This document shows positions 42,545 through 51,842 of a DNA stretch of 64,000 bases, piece after piece. The stretch's first letter is position 1, and every line of letters starts with the position of its first letter. Below the pieces are notes generated by a model. It had not been told where the DNA came from. It searched no databases and worked only from the letters and a program-made list of their open reading frames with translations. Origin of the DNA: Fluviirhizobium alvei (GTDB taxonomy: Bacteria > Pseudomonadota > Alphaproteobacteria > Rhizobiales > Rhizobiaceae); NCBI RefSeq assembly GCF_030551875.1, contig NZ_JAUOZU010000001.1, positions 248,001-312,000 of the forward strand, read 5' to 3'. The translations under genes and the position numbers were made by a program.

Positions 42545-44635
42545 ATGGCTGATGTACAGTCCCTGGTGGTTCCGAAAATAGCATCGAACAGGCGCGATAT
42601 CGGCTTCGCGATCGGTATCGTTGCGATACTGTCGGTTCTGTTCCTGCCGATTCCAGCCTTCCTGATCGACCTTGGGCTGGCATTCTCCATATCCTTTTCG
42701 GTTCTGATCCTCATGGTTGCTCTGTGGATCCAGAAGCCGCTCGACTTCTCATCGTTTCCGACCATCCTTCTGATCGCGACCATGTTGCGCCTGGCGCTCA
42801 ACATCGCCACGACCCGCGTCATCCTCTCGCATGGCAACGAAGGCCACGAAGCTGCCGGACATGTGATCGCAGGCTTTGCGAGCCTCGTCATGTCGGGCGA
42901 TTTCGTGATCGGTTTGATCGTCTTCCTGATCCTGATTGTCGTCAACTTCATCGTCATCACCAAGGGTGCAACGCGTATCGCCGAAGTCGGCGCACGTTTC
43001 ACCCTCGATGCGATCCCCGGCAAACAGATGGCGATCGATGCCGATCTTTCGGCCGGCATGATCGACGAGCAGGAAGCACGCCGTCGCCGTAAGGAACTGG
43101 AAGACGAAAGCTCCTTTTTCGGTGCCATGGACGGTGCCTCGAAGTTCGTCCGCGGCGATGCCGTTGCCGGTCTTCTCATCACCGCCATTAACGTGTTCGG
43201 CGGCATCATCATAGGCTATTTCCGCCATGGAATGGAAATCGGCGAAGCGGCCGATGTCTTCGTCAAGTTGTCGGTTGGCGACGGTCTTGTCTCCCAGATG
43301 CCGGCGCTCATCATTTCGCTCGCAGCCGGCCTGCTCGTCTCCCGCGGCGGCCAGACGGGTTCAACCGACAAGGCGGTTGTCGATCAGCTGGCCGGTTATC
43401 CGCGCGCACTCGGCGTTGCGTCCGGCCTTGTGACGGTTCTGGCGCTGGTTCCGGGTCTGCCCTTCCTGCCGTTCGCCGCTCTCGGTGGCGCGCTGGGTTT
43501 TGCGAGTTGGGCCATCCCGCGCCGCATCGAGGCCGAGAACAAGGTCAAGCGGCAGGCCGAGGAACATCGTAAGGCCTCCGAGGTCAAGGATCAGGAGAAG
43601 GATTCGGTCAAGCACGCGCTCAAGACGCCGGAAATCGAACTCCTCCTCGGCAAGCAGGTTTCGACGCGCCTTCTCGGAGCCCATCAGGAACTCGCCTTCC
43701 GCGTCGGCAAGATGCGCAAGAAGTTCGCCGGCCAGTACGGCTTCGTCGTGCCCGAAATCAAGGTCTCCGACGAACTGTCGATCCCCGACAAGGCCTACCA
43801 TATCCGCATCCACGGTACGACGGTCGCGTCCAATCTGCTGCGTGTCGGCGAAGTACTGGTCATCACCGGCGGCGGTCGCCGGCCGACGGTTCCGGGCGAC
43901 GATGTGCGCGAACCTGCATTCGGCATGCCGGCAGTATCAGTCATCGAAACCTTCACCGAGGAACTCAAGCGTGAAGGTTTCCACCCGATCGATAACGTTT
44001 CGGTCGTTCTGACGCATCTGTCCGAAGTGATCCGCAACAACCTGCCGCAGCTTCTGTCCTACAAGGACGTCAAGATCCTCATCGATCGTCTCGATCCCGA
44101 ATACAAGAAGCTGGCCGACGAAATCTGCTCGTCGCATATGTCCTATTCCGGCCTCCAGGCCGTTCTCAAGCTCCTGCTGGCCGAACGCGTCTCGATCCGG
44201 AACCTGCATCTCATTCTCGAAGCGGTGGCAGAACTCGCCCCGCATATGCGCAAGACGGAACAGATCGTCGAACATGTCCGCGTGCGCATGGCCCAGCAGA
44301 TCTGCGGCGATCTTTCCGACAATGGCCTCCTGCGCGTGCTGCGCCTCGGCAACAAGTGGGACATGGTGTTCCATCAGGCGATCAAGCGCGATGCGAAGGG
44401 CGAGATCGTCGAATTCGACATCGATCCGCGCCATCTCGAGGAATTCTCCGAACAGGCCACCAAGGTTGTGCGGGAATATCTCGATCGCGGCTTGCCCTTC
44501 GTTCTGGTGACCTCGCCGGAAACCCGTTCCTATGTGCGGATGATCATCGAACGGCTCTTTGCGACCCTGCCGGTCCTGTCCCATGTCGAACTGGCCAAGG
44601 GCATCGAAATCAAGATCCTCGGAACCATTTCATGA
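42545..44635 (+). CDS. flhA: Flagellar export gate protein FlhA
   Basis: Largest gate subunit, 696 residues. About eight N-terminal TM segments are interrupted by the conserved cytoplasmic FHIPEP loop ([20 protein letters not shown], with [20 protein letters not shown]). After residue 330 comes the soluble substrate-docking domain ([20 protein letters not shown] and on). The start is the conserved export-gate N-terminus; GAAGAGGCG lies upstream. The stop overlaps fliR (ATGA). Confidence 0.97.
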   Translation: MADVQSLVVPKIASNRRDIGFAIGIVAILSVLFLPIPAFLIDLGLAFSISFSVLILMVALWIQKPLDFSSFPTILLIATMLRLALNIATTRVILSHGNEGHEAAGHVIAGFASLVMSGDFVIGLIVFLILIVVNFIVITKGATRIAEVGARFTLDAIPGKQMAIDADLSAGMIDEQEARRRRKELEDESSFFGAMDGASKFVRGDAVAGLLITAINVFGGIIIGYFRHGMEIGEAADVFVKLSVGDGLVSQMPALIISLAAGLLVSRGGQTGSTDKAVVDQLAGYPRALGVASGLVTVLALVPGLPFLPFAALGGALGFASWAIPRRIEAENKVKRQAEEHRKASEVKDQEKDSVKHALKTPEIELLLGKQVSTRLLGAHQELAFRVGKMRKKFAGQYGFVVPEIKVSDELSIPDKAYHIRIHGTTVASNLLRVGEVLVITGGGRRPTVPGDDVREPAFGMPAVSVIETFTEELKREGFHPIDNVSVVLTHLSEVIRNNLPQLLSYKDVKILIDRLDPEYKKLADEICSSHMSYSGLQAVLKLLLAERVSIRNLHLILEAVAELAPHMRKTEQIVEHVRVRMAQQICGDLSDNGLLRVLRLGNKWDMVFHQAIKRDAKGEIVEFDIDPRHLEEFSEQATKVVREYLDRGLPFVLVTSPETRSYVRMIIERLFATLPVLSHVELAKGIEIKILGTIS

Positions 44636-45384
44636 TCGAGGATCCCGAAGGCCTGGTCATGGCAGCCTTCGCCTCCTTCTGCAGGATCGGCGGATGCATG
44701 ATGGTCATGCCCGGCTTTTCGACTGCGCGCGTGCCGATGATGATCCGGTTGATCCTGGCGGTCGTCATCTCGCTCGCCATGCTGCCCGGCAACTGGCAGA
44801 GCCTTTATCCGCAGATCCAGTCCGGCCTCTCCGATTATGCCCGTCTGATCGGCGTCGAAACCCTGGTCGGCGTGGTGCTCGGGCTAATCACGCGCTATTT
44901 CGCTTTGGGCCTGCAGTTTCTCGGTACGGTCGTCACCATGATGATCGGCCTCAATACGCCGCCCGCCGGCGATGTGCTTGAAGACCAGAGCGAAGGGCAG
45001 TTGACCAATCTTCTGTCTTTCGCTGGGCTGATGGTCCTCTTCATGCTGGATTTTCACCACCAACTCTTCATCGCGATCGGGGATTCCTACAGAGCCCTGC
45101 CGCCCGGCATCGTTTTCGATCCTCAGAAGGCGCTCGTCACGCTCGTCGATACTTTGGCGGCGACGTTTACCGTCATGCTCCGGCTTGCGAGCCCCTTCAT
45201 TCTGTTCAATGTGCTGTTCAACGTCGCGATCGGCTTCATCAACAAGCTGGCGCCGATCGTTCCGGTCTATTTCATCTCGACGCCCTATATGGTGCTCGGC
45301 GGCTTGTTCCTCTTCTATCTCGGCATTGCCGCCTTGCTCTCGCTGTTTGCCGATGCGTTCGGCCCGATTTTCGGAGTGCGATAA
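44632..45384 (+). CDS. fliR: Flagellar export gate protein FliR
   Basis: Export-channel subunit, 250 residues with about six membrane segments. Family segments are [18 protein letters not shown] near the start and [20 protein letters not shown] and [20 protein letters not shown] in the middle. The ATG overlaps the flhA stop; although the frame is open 92 codons upstream, those lie inside flhA and are not FliR-like. One base overlaps the next gene (TAATG). Confidence 0.96.
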   Translation: MIEDPEGLVMAAFASFCRIGGCMMVMPGFSTARVPMMIRLILAVVISLAMLPGNWQSLYPQIQSGLSDYARLIGVETLVGVVLGLITRYFALGLQFLGTVVTMMIGLNTPPAGDVLEDQSEGQLTNLLSFAGLMVLFMLDFHHQLFIAIGDSYRALPPGIVFDPQKALVTLVDTLAATFTVMLRLASPFILFNVLFNVAIGFINKLAPIVPVYFISTPYMVLGGLFLFYLGIAALLSLFADAFGPIFGVR

Positions 45385-45785
45385 TGGCGCCGCAAACCCG
45401 TTCGGAAAAACTCAAGCGGCTCGTCAAGGTCCAGCGGCAGATCGAACAGATGGCCGAGATCGAACTGGCCAACACCACCCGGGCGCGTGGCGAGATCCAG
45501 GAAAATCTCGATGCAGTGGTCGATGCGATCGGTTCGCTCGAGCCGGTGCACCAGATCTTCGCAAGTCTTTACTCGAACCAGATCGGCCGCCTCACGATCC
45601 GCGATCAGCAGCTTGAAGGTCTGCAGCGAACCCACGAGGCGCGGATCATGCGCGAAAAGGCCAAGGCCGACCGACTCGAAGAGAATATGAAGGATGCGCG
45701 CGAACTTGAAAATCGCGAGGCAGAAGACAATGCCATCTACGACATCGTCGACCAGCGCTACATGATGATCGACGATCAGGACTAG
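45384..45785 (+). CDS. FliJ-like coiled-coil protein
   Basis: A 133-residue, highly charged, helical protein (SEKLKRLVKVQRQIEQMAEI, TRRGEI-type repeats, QRTHEARIMREKAKADRLEE). Size and coiled-coil layout match FliJ, the general chaperone and FliI stalk, and no other fliJ is seen. It is coupled to fliR by a one-base overlap. The assignment rests on shape and context. Confidence 0.7.
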   Translation: MAPQTRSEKLKRLVKVQRQIEQMAEIELANTTRARGEIQENLDAVVDAIGSLEPVHQIFASLYSNQIGRLTIRDQQLEGLQRTHEARIMREKAKADRLEENMKDARELENREAEDNAIYDIVDQRYMMIDDQD

Positions 45786-45869
45786 CGGCGAATTAGCTTT
45801 CGCAAGCCACGGTCAAGCTTATCAGCAGATGATCATTTGGCGCTTCATGCAAAAGAATGGCGGAATTTC

Positions 45870-46424
45870 ATGGCGATCCAACCTCCCAGCGATATCGTTC
45901 TCGACGTGCTCAAGGCAGCTGACCCGGCTGCTGTCGAAATGGCGCAGGCAAAACTCAAGGCAGGTCAGGCCGCCAGCGAAGCGCAACGGCTTTCCGGGAC
46001 CGATCGCGGATTCGATGTGACGCTCGGTCGCCATCAGGCATCGCGCACAACCGAGCATCTGACCGAGAAGAAGGCTGTGCCGGAAACCTATCGCAAATTC
46101 GAGGGAATGGTGCTCCAGAGCATGATCAAGAGCATGCTCCCAGACAGCCAGGAAATCTACGGCAAGGGTGCGGCCGGCGAAATCTGGAAAGGCATGCTGG
46201 CCGAACATCTGGGCAATGCGATTGCCAAGGATGGCGGCGTCGGCATTGCCGAGCATCTTGCCAAGAACGGCCCGACAGCCGTTGAGGATGCACGTGAGAG
46301 CAGAGACAAGGCGCGCGGCGAGCGCCTGCATGTTCGCACGCAACTGATCGAGCGGAACCAGCTGGAGGCGCTTGATGCGCTTTTGCCTGGTGATCAGAAG
46401 CAGAAGCGGACAGACCGGGTTTGA
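45870..46424 (+). CDS. Rod-binding protein, FlgJ N-terminal domain (CheL-like)
   Basis: A 184-residue protein with the rod-binding domain of FlgJ at about 70-135: YRKFEGMVLQSMIKSMLPDS, followed by GAAGEIWKGMLAEHLGNAIA and GGVGIAEHL. There is no muramidase domain, which fits the rhizobial arrangement where a separate transglycosylase (35.3 kb) supplies that activity. ATG 45870 is chosen for the conserved length; the open frame extends 11 codons further upstream. A short charged tail follows. Confidence 0.82.
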   Translation: MAIQPPSDIVLDVLKAADPAAVEMAQAKLKAGQAASEAQRLSGTDRGFDVTLGRHQASRTTEHLTEKKAVPETYRKFEGMVLQSMIKSMLPDSQEIYGKGAAGEIWKGMLAEHLGNAIAKDGGVGIAEHLAKNGPTAVEDARESRDKARGERLHVRTQLIERNQLEALDALLPGDQKQKRTDRV

Positions 46425-46463
46425 GTTTAGCGGCGGACAAAGATTTAAGAACGAGGACATGCC

Positions 46464-46844
46464 ATGGCGGCGGCAACATCGGAAGATGCATTCAAGGATA
46501 TTCGACTGAAGACCGTGCTGGGGAGGCTGGAACTGATCATCGACAATGAAAACGAGCGGCTCGGCAGCGATCCCCGTTTCGATATCAAGGCCTCCAATGC
46601 CCACAAGAGCCGGTGCCTTTACGAACTGACGATGCTGTGCCGGGATACCCAGCCCGGCGAGTTTCCGGAAGGATTTGCGACCCACATGAAATTCCTCAAG
46701 GGGAAGCTTATGCTGAATGCGCGCAAGCTCGAGGCGCATCTCAATGCCGTGCGCACGGTGACCGATATTCTTCGCAATGCGGCGCAGGAGCGGGAAGCGG
46801 ACGGCACCTATACCCAGGAACAATTCCGCTATAGCGAGAACTGA
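46464..46844 (+). CDS. FlgN-like flagellar protein
   Basis: A 126-residue helical protein (LGRLELIIDNENERLGSDPR, LMLNARKLEAHLNAVRTVTD). The length, the paired helices and the place beside flagellar genes resemble FlgN, the chaperone for FlgK and FlgL; no sharp motif proves it. AACGAGGAC lies upstream of the ATG. It shares one base with the next gene. Confidence 0.65.
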   Translation: MAAATSEDAFKDIRLKTVLGRLELIIDNENERLGSDPRFDIKASNAHKSRCLYELTMLCRDTQPGEFPEGFATHMKFLKGKLMLNARKLEAHLNAVRTVTDILRNAAQEREADGTYTQEQFRYSEN

Positions 46845-47389
46845 TGCTGAAGCTTGTCCTTACCGGTGTCTGGGTGGCGATCGTCGCGCTTGGGGCGGTC
46901 TATTTCTCCATTGAGATGTCGCAGCCACCCGATCCGGCCGTCGAGGAAGCCAAGAAAAAGGCGATCCAGGAGTTCGTTCGCGGCGAATTGACGACCTTTC
47001 CCGTCATTCAGGGCGGCAAGGTCGATGGCTATTTCCTGACCCGAACCTCCTATATCGCCGACAAGACGAAGCTCACGGAAATCACGCTTCCGGTGGTGCC
47101 CATCATCACGGACGAGCTCTATACCGTGCTCGTCGGCGATCGCATCATCCGTATTGGCGATCGCCGCAACTTCGATCTCGCCGGCTTCAAGGAAAAGCTC
47201 AAGAAGACCATCAATCACCGTCTCGGATCCGAGGTGGTGATGGACGTGGTGATCGAGCAGATCGATTACATCTCCAAGGATGCACTGCAGGCCGATCCGG
47301 AAAAGGCTGGCGAGTCCGCCAAGAAGATCGCGCACGAAAAGCTGCCGGAAGGCTTTGAAGCAGACGCTGCCAAAGAGGGCGGTCACTAG
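46844..47389 (+). CDS. Flagellar-cluster single-pass membrane protein, unknown function
   Basis: A 181-residue protein with an uncleaved N-terminal TM (about 3-22, LVLTGVWVAIVALGAVYFSI) and a periplasmic domain (VDGYFLTRTSYIADKTKLTE, VVPIITDELYTVLVGDRIIR). It is last in the long fliQ-to-terminator run and coupled to the FlgN-like gene (TGATG). The domain is weakly reminiscent of FliL but no motif is firm. A strong terminator follows 40 bases after the stop. Confidence 0.8.
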   Translation: MLKLVLTGVWVAIVALGAVYFSIEMSQPPDPAVEEAKKKAIQEFVRGELTTFPVIQGGKVDGYFLTRTSYIADKTKLTEITLPVVPIITDELYTVLVGDRIIRIGDRRNFDLAGFKEKLKKTINHRLGSEVVMDVVIEQIDYISKDALQADPEKAGESAKKIAHEKLPEGFEADAAKEGGH

Positions 47390-47863
47390 AGCACGTCCTA
47401 TCAATACGTATCTGAATTCTTAACAGGAAGGCCGGTGCTGGAAACCCAGCGCCGGCCTTTTTCTTGCTCGTGCGTCATTTCAGAGCGCCAGCGTTTCGAA
47501 ATGGCACGCCGAAAACCTCCTGGCCTGTCTGCAATTGGAACGCATTGCGGAGGAGCCGCCGCGAAATATCCATTCGGCACAGTTTTTCTCGGAAAATTTC
47601 CTGTGATCGCGCGTCCGCGCTTCCTCTAACGCGCTGAAAAGGAAAGGCTTTCAAGCGCTCGGTTAATCAAGCGTAAATTCCAGAAAATGCTTTTGAATGA
47701 ATGACTTAAATGGCGTTTCAGCTGTCTGCGGTAATTCTCTCGACATAGGGCGTTGATGCCTGAGCCAGTCCGATATCGCCCCCGCGGTACGGGACTTGCT
47801 CGTTCAACGTCGATACCTGGCCGGACATAACAGAACAAGCCGGCCATCGCACGGGAGAATGTG
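47390..47863 (+). promoter_or_regulatory. Gap closing the flagellar cluster
   Basis: It holds the flagellar terminator and, after about 170 GC-rich bases without signal, an AT-rich stretch before the glycosyltransferase gene. A degenerate CtrA-type box TTAA-TCAAGCG-TAAA is at 47663-47677. A short open frame at 47435-47629 runs through the terminator and is not considered a gene. Confidence 0.5.
47428..47465 (+). terminator. Rho-independent terminator after the flagellar cluster
   Basis: AAGGCCGGTGCTG pairs with CAGCGCCGGCCTT (one wobble) around a 6-base loop, followed by TTTCTTG. It marks the end of the flagellar region. Confidence 0.93.
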
Positions 47864-48721
47864 ATGAATATCGTTTCCAGCATGGCGGTATTCAGTTCCA
47901 ACAGGCCGGTTCTCGGATTGCCTGTTTGCGATCTGGATTGGGCGGATGCGTTCATGTTTGTCAGTGCCCTGGTCGATATGCCCATCGGCCAGACGGTGAT
48001 ATCCTTTCTGAATGCCCATAACTGCAATGTCATGCTCAACGATCCCGCTTACCGCGAGACGCTCGAACGCCATCTCGTGCTGCCTGACGGTATCGGTGTG
48101 GACATCGCGTCCATGCTCACCAACGGCTCCCGTTTCCCGGCAAATCTCAACGGCACGGATTTCGTACCGGCACTGCTCACCTATATCGCGACACCGAAGC
48201 GCATCGGTCTGATCGGAGCGCGGCCTGAAGCCTTGTCCGGAGCGCGCGATGCTTTCGCTCGTCATGCGCCATGGCATGAGTTCGTCGCCGTCCATGACGG
48301 TTTCTTCACCGAAGAGGAAACGCCGTCAATCATGGCGGATGTCGCAAGGCAGAAGTTTGATATTCTGCTTGTGGCCATGGGCACGCCCAAACAGGAAATC
48401 TGGGTGGATCGTTACGTGCGCCCCGAACATGCGCGCCTGGTGATTTCGGTCGGCGCGCTGTTCGATTTCATGGCCGGCATCGTGCCGCGGGCGCCGCGTC
48501 TGGTGCGCAAGTACCGTGTGGAATGGCTCTACCGGGTGCTGCAGGAACCGCGCCGCCTGGCCGGACGCTATTTCGTCGGCGGTCCGGTTTTCCTTGGCCG
48601 TATCTTTGCGCATGCCGCCCGGCTTCATGCCGGTAGGCTTGTCGATCGCGTCAAGCCCAAGCCGCCCATGCAGGATCGCCCGCGGCTACCGGTTTCGCCC
48701 CGACGCAAGGTGCCGAGTTAA
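47864..48721 (+). CDS. WecG/TagA/CpsF-family glycosyltransferase
   Basis: Likely transfers an N-acetyl sugar in surface polysaccharide assembly; 285 residues. The family core is present: VISFLNAHNCNVMLNDPAYR, LPDGIGVDIASML with the conserved Asp, FDILLVAMGTPKQEIWVDRY and the arginine-rich PRLVRKYRVEWLYRVLQEPR. The C-terminal tail is basic and proline-rich. ATG 47864 has GGGAG six bases upstream; a GTG at 47861 is also in frame. It lies just outside the flagellar terminator with a long leader. Whether its product decorates flagellin or an exopolysaccharide is unknown. Confidence 0.88.
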   Translation: MNIVSSMAVFSSNRPVLGLPVCDLDWADAFMFVSALVDMPIGQTVISFLNAHNCNVMLNDPAYRETLERHLVLPDGIGVDIASMLTNGSRFPANLNGTDFVPALLTYIATPKRIGLIGARPEALSGARDAFARHAPWHEFVAVHDGFFTEEETPSIMADVARQKFDILLVAMGTPKQEIWVDRYVRPEHARLVISVGALFDFMAGIVPRAPRLVRKYRVEWLYRVLQEPRRLAGRYFVGGPVFLGRIFAHAARLHAGRLVDRVKPKPPMQDRPRLPVSPRRKVPS

Positions 48722-48732
48722 CCACTTGTTAA
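48718..48732 (+). promoter_or_regulatory. CtrA-type box upstream of an unknown gene
   Basis: TTAA-CCACTTG-TTAA, exact spacing, starting in the stop codon of the glycosyltransferase gene and ending 88 bases before ATG 48821. A further GGTTAAC follows at 48751. Confidence 0.5.
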
Positions 48733-48820
48733 GGCGGCGCTACTAGATTTGGTTAACAATTGCCTGTCGCTGCGGCCGCATTTCGGCCGGGGCGCGGTTG
48801 CCAATCCGGTCAGGTTGCCC

Positions 48821-49573
48821 ATGGAACGTCGTCCTCTTCTCGACTATTTGACGGACCGCGAAGCTGCGGAGCAGCCGTCAGCGGATCTTTCTGTGCTCGA
48901 GGAGCGTCTTCGCATGCTCGAGGCACGTCTGGCGGACGAACGACTGGACAAGCAACGGGACGAGTTTGCCATGGCGCCGGAACGTCAGCCGGCATCGTCC
49001 CTGGCAAGCGAGCTCGAAACCATCCTGCGTCGTCAGGATAATCTGCGGCAACCCGTTCGGCCGGTCGCCCATCCTGCACAATCCGCCCGAACGAGCTTCG
49101 TCGATCACCAGCCTGCTCTCAACCGCCCTCAGCCGGACATGGCTCATTCCCGGCCTGCTGCGCGGGTGGCAATGACGGCGCCGCCGCTTGCTGCCGATCA
49201 TCATGCGCCAGCTCCCAACGTTCCGGACGATTTCGCCAAGTTTGCCGAAGCGGTGCGGCTGATCGGGCTTGCGGCACAGCGGTTTCTGCCAGAGGGCCTC
49301 GCCAGGGAAGTTCTGCCGAAGGGGCAGACATCCGAACTGGTGGCCATGTATGCCGTCATGCAGGAAGCGATCTCGGCGTTCCGGTCGATCGCCGATGATA
49401 TTGCCGTCTCGGCAAGCGAGATCCGTCGCTATGCCCGGCCTGAAACCGCAAAGCCGGTGCCTGCAGCCGTTCGGCGCGACGAGGCCGAACTGGTGCAGTT
49501 GACCGCCGATCTCGACAACATGCGCGAGCGGGTGGCGATGATGATGCAGGAACGGCGGCGGGCCGGCGGTTAA
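48821..49573 (+). CDS. Hypothetical coiled-coil protein
   Basis: A 250-residue cytoplasmic protein of unknown family. It has an N-terminal acidic coiled coil at about 15-45 (LEERLRMLEARLADERLDKQ), a Pro/His/Ala-rich disordered middle (about 60-130), a helical domain at about 133-195 (FAKFAEAVRLIGLAAQRFLP, LVAMYAVMQEAISAFRSIAD) and a C-terminal coiled coil ending MREVA-like charged helix. ATG 48821 is preferred over a TTG at 48749, because an exact CtrA-type box and a possible promoter then lie at a normal distance. No signal peptide or membrane segment. Function not recognised. Confidence 0.75.
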   Translation: MERRPLLDYLTDREAAEQPSADLSVLEERLRMLEARLADERLDKQRDEFAMAPERQPASSLASELETILRRQDNLRQPVRPVAHPAQSARTSFVDHQPALNRPQPDMAHSRPAARVAMTAPPLAADHHAPAPNVPDDFAKFAEAVRLIGLAAQRFLPEGLAREVLPKGQTSELVAMYAVMQEAISAFRSIADDIAVSASEIRRYARPETAKPVPAAVRRDEAELVQLTADLDNMRERVAMMMQERRRAGG

Positions 49574-49727
49574 ATGGCTTACGGCTGGAAAATCATTCGG
49601 CCTCCCATGGTTTTATCGGGGATCTTTGGTATTAGATGCGCCGCATCAGGACGCAGTGAGACAAACACGCCGCAAGGCTGCTGGTAGGATCGCCGCATCT
49701 TAAGAAACATTGATGGGAGATAAGCCG

Positions 49728-50627
49728 GTGGCGCAGGTAATCAATGGCAAGGAGACGGCAGCGTCCGTCATCGCGCAAGTCAAATCCACAACGGCGACAC
49801 TCGAGGCAGAAACCGGCGTCACGCCCGGCCTCGCCGTCATTCTTGTCGGCGCCGATCCGGCGAGCCAGGCCTATGTCGGTTCCAAGAGCAAGATGGCCAA
49901 GGAATGCGGCTTCAAGTCGGTTCAGTATTCGCTGCCGGAAGCAACCAGCCAGGAAGAGCTGATGGCTCTGGTCGCCGATCTGAATGCAGATCCCACGATC
50001 CATGGCATTCTGGTGCAGTTGCCTCTGCCGAAGCACCTGGATTCCGAGCCGGTGATCCAGGCGATCCTGCCGGAAAAGGATGTCGATGGCCTGCATGTCG
50101 TCAATGCCGGCAAGCTCGCCACCGGCGATACCGAGACCGGTCTTATTTCCTGCACGCCGGCCGGCGCGTTGATCCTCGTCCGCAACGTGCGTGGCGAAGA
50201 CCTGTCCGGTCTCAATGCCGTTGTCATCGGCCGTTCGAACCTGTTTGGTAAGCCGATGGCGCAACTGCTTTTGACGCGCAATGCCACGGTTACGACGGCC
50301 CATTCGCGAACCAAGGATCTGGCCGCCGTGTGCCGCACTGCCGATATTCTTGTCGCGGCCGTCGGCCGCCCCGAAATGGTCAAGGCCGACTGGGTGAAGC
50401 CCGGCGCAACGGTCATCGATGTCGGTATCAACCGCGTTGCAGCGCCTGAAAAGGGTGAAGGCAAGACCAAGCTGGTCGGCGATTGCGACTACGCATCCTG
50501 TGAACCGGTTGCCGGCGCCATTACCCCGGTTCCGGGTGGTGTCGGGCCGATGACGATCGCCATGCTGATGGCCAATACCGTCATTGCCGCCTATCGCAAG
50601 GCCGGCAAGCCGGTCCCTAAATTCTGA
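49728..50627 (+). CDS. folD: Methylenetetrahydrofolate dehydrogenase/cyclohydrolase FolD
   Basis: Bifunctional one-carbon enzyme interconverting 5,10-methylene- and 10-formyl-tetrahydrofolate, NADP-dependent, 299 residues. Signatures are the catalytic Tyr and Lys region ([17 protein letters not shown]), [28 protein letters not shown] and the Rossmann part [17 protein letters not shown]. The C-terminal [18 protein letters not shown] is intact. GTG 49728 is taken as start because GGGAGA sits eight bases upstream and the protein then begins MAQVINGKE as in the family; ATG 49713 lacks a ribosome binding site. It converges on the next gene with no gap. Confidence 0.96.
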   Translation: MAQVINGKETAASVIAQVKSTTATLEAETGVTPGLAVILVGADPASQAYVGSKSKMAKECGFKSVQYSLPEATSQEELMALVADLNADPTIHGILVQLPLPKHLDSEPVIQAILPEKDVDGLHVVNAGKLATGDTETGLISCTPAGALILVRNVRGEDLSGLNAVVIGRSNLFGKPMAQLLLTRNATVTTAHSRTKDLAAVCRTADILVAAVGRPEMVKADWVKPGATVIDVGINRVAAPEKGEGKTKLVGDCDYASCEPVAGAITPVPGGVGPMTIAMLMANTVIAAYRKAGKPVPKF

Positions 50628-51152
50628 TCAGGAATCGTTCTGTTCTTCCTCGCGGATCGCTTCCCAAGCGTTCCGCGACAGAGCCATGAGAATGAGATTG
50701 ACCAAAGTGCCAGCCGGCGTGCGACCGGCGGCATGCTGGATCGCATAGCGGCTGAAGCCGTGCGAATCGTAAAAGCGGATCGCCTCTTCATTGGTTGACG
50801 CGACATTGAGCGCAACCCGCTCTGCGGTCGTGTTCTCGAATGCCATTTCGACGATGGTTTCGAGAAAGCGGCCGCCGATCCCCCTGCCCGGCTTGGAAAC
50901 AATCAGACGTTTGATGCGGATCTCGCCGCCAGCCTGGCCGAGACCGGTCAGGGCTGCGAAGGCCACCGGCTTTGCGGTCGCCGGATCATCGTGGACGAGA
51001 TAGAGAATGCCGGGCCTGGAGATGTTGTGAAGATGTTCGTCTTCGCTCCAGCGCCCGACCTGATGCTCATAGCCTTCCTGCCGCTCGATCACCATGATCG
51101 CCGGAATGTCCTGCGCGTTTGCGCGCCGAAAGAAGGTCTGGCGGGTCCACAT
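50628..51152 (-). CDS. GNAT-family acetyltransferase
   Basis: N-acetyltransferase of about 174 residues. The acetyl-CoA loop is seen in the segment SKPGRGIGGRFLETIVEMAF (G-R-G-I-G-G), preceded by the beta strand GEIRIKRLIV and followed by RVALNVASTNEEAIRFYDSH. The substrate is unknown. The ATG at 51152 begins MWTRQTFFRRA; the frame is open 20 codons upstream. The first 86 bases overlap the 3' end of the methyltransferase gene in another frame. It resembles the GNAT at 52659-53156, so the two may be distant paralogues. Confidence 0.85.
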   Translation of the reverse strand: MWTRQTFFRRANAQDIPAIMVIERQEGYEHQVGRWSEDEHLHNISRPGILYLVHDDPATAKPVAFAALTGLGQAGGEIRIKRLIVSKPGRGIGGRFLETIVEMAFENTTAERVALNVASTNEEAIRFYDSHGFSRYAIQHAAGRTPAGTLVNLILMALSRNAWEAIREEEQNDS

Positions 51153-51840
51153 CCAGCATTTCCATTTTGCTTCGGTGGTTTTCCGCGACTTGTCGAGCCC
51201 CGTCAAGGGCAATGCCGGCAGGCATGGCCATTCTGAGAACCGAAATCGTCACCATCCCATCGAGAACATGATGCGTGGTGTGGCTGGCGACTGGCAGGTT
51301 TACGATCAGCGGCTCCAGATCGATGGCCTTGCCACCGCGAACCAGCCCCCAGAGCAGAAGACCGAGATTACGGGGATGACGGAACCGGCGCAGAAAAAGG
51401 GCGAGGGCGTTGGCCGGTGTCATTGTCCGTGTCGTCTCGATCAAGATCAACAGCCCGCCCGGTGCGACGAGCTTCATCAGGTCACGTAATGCCGCGTCCC
51501 TGTCTGCAAGAACGAACAGCAGCGAGGCGGCGGAAACCACCTCGGCCCGGATGCCGCAATCGACGGCATCCGTGAGGCCGGACTGACCGAACTTCACAGA
51601 AACCATTGCCGATCGAGCGCGCGCTTTGGCGCGGTCGATCATGTCGGAGTCGGGATCATAGCCACATGCGTCAAATCCGCTGACGGCTGCGTGGATCGCC
51701 AGCGCACCTGGGCCGCAACCGATGTCGAGCCAGCCTCTGCCTTCCGGCGCACCGGCAGCGGCAATCGCTGCCGCGTGGATCTCCCGATAGCAATCGGAAT
51801 GCTGCAGCCAATCAAACAGGTAGGCCGAGAGTTTCGACAT
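51067..51840 (-). CDS. Class I SAM-dependent methyltransferase
   Basis: A 257-residue enzyme with the SAM-binding motif I LDIGCGPGALAIHAA (about 40-54), motif II acidic residue in ACGYDPDSDMIDRAK, and the post-motif strand GGLLILIETTR. It is a UbiE/Methyltransf_11-like fold with unknown substrate. ATG 51840 is two bases after the stop of the upstream small membrane protein gene, so they form an operon. The last 30 or so residues, beyond GIALDGARQ, read through the start of the GNAT gene and look unlike a conserved domain. Confidence 0.82.
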   Translation of the reverse strand: MSKLSAYLFDWLQHSDCYREIHAAAIAAAGAPEGRGWLDIGCGPGALAIHAAVSGFDACGYDPDSDMIDRAKARARSAMVSVKFGQSGLTDAVDCGIRAEVVSAASLLFVLADRDAALRDLMKLVAPGGLLILIETTRTMTPANALALFLRRFRHPRNLGLLLWGLVRGGKAIDLEPLIVNLPVASHTTHHVLDGMVTISVLRMAMPAGIALDGARQVAENHRSKMEMLDVDPPDLLSARKRAGHSGDHGDRAAGRL

Positions 51841-51842
51841 GA

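Noticed and set aside
47435-47629. A 64-codon plus-strand frame after the flagellar cluster
   Set aside because: It begins inside the terminator hairpin, has no ribosome binding site, and has an unlikely composition.
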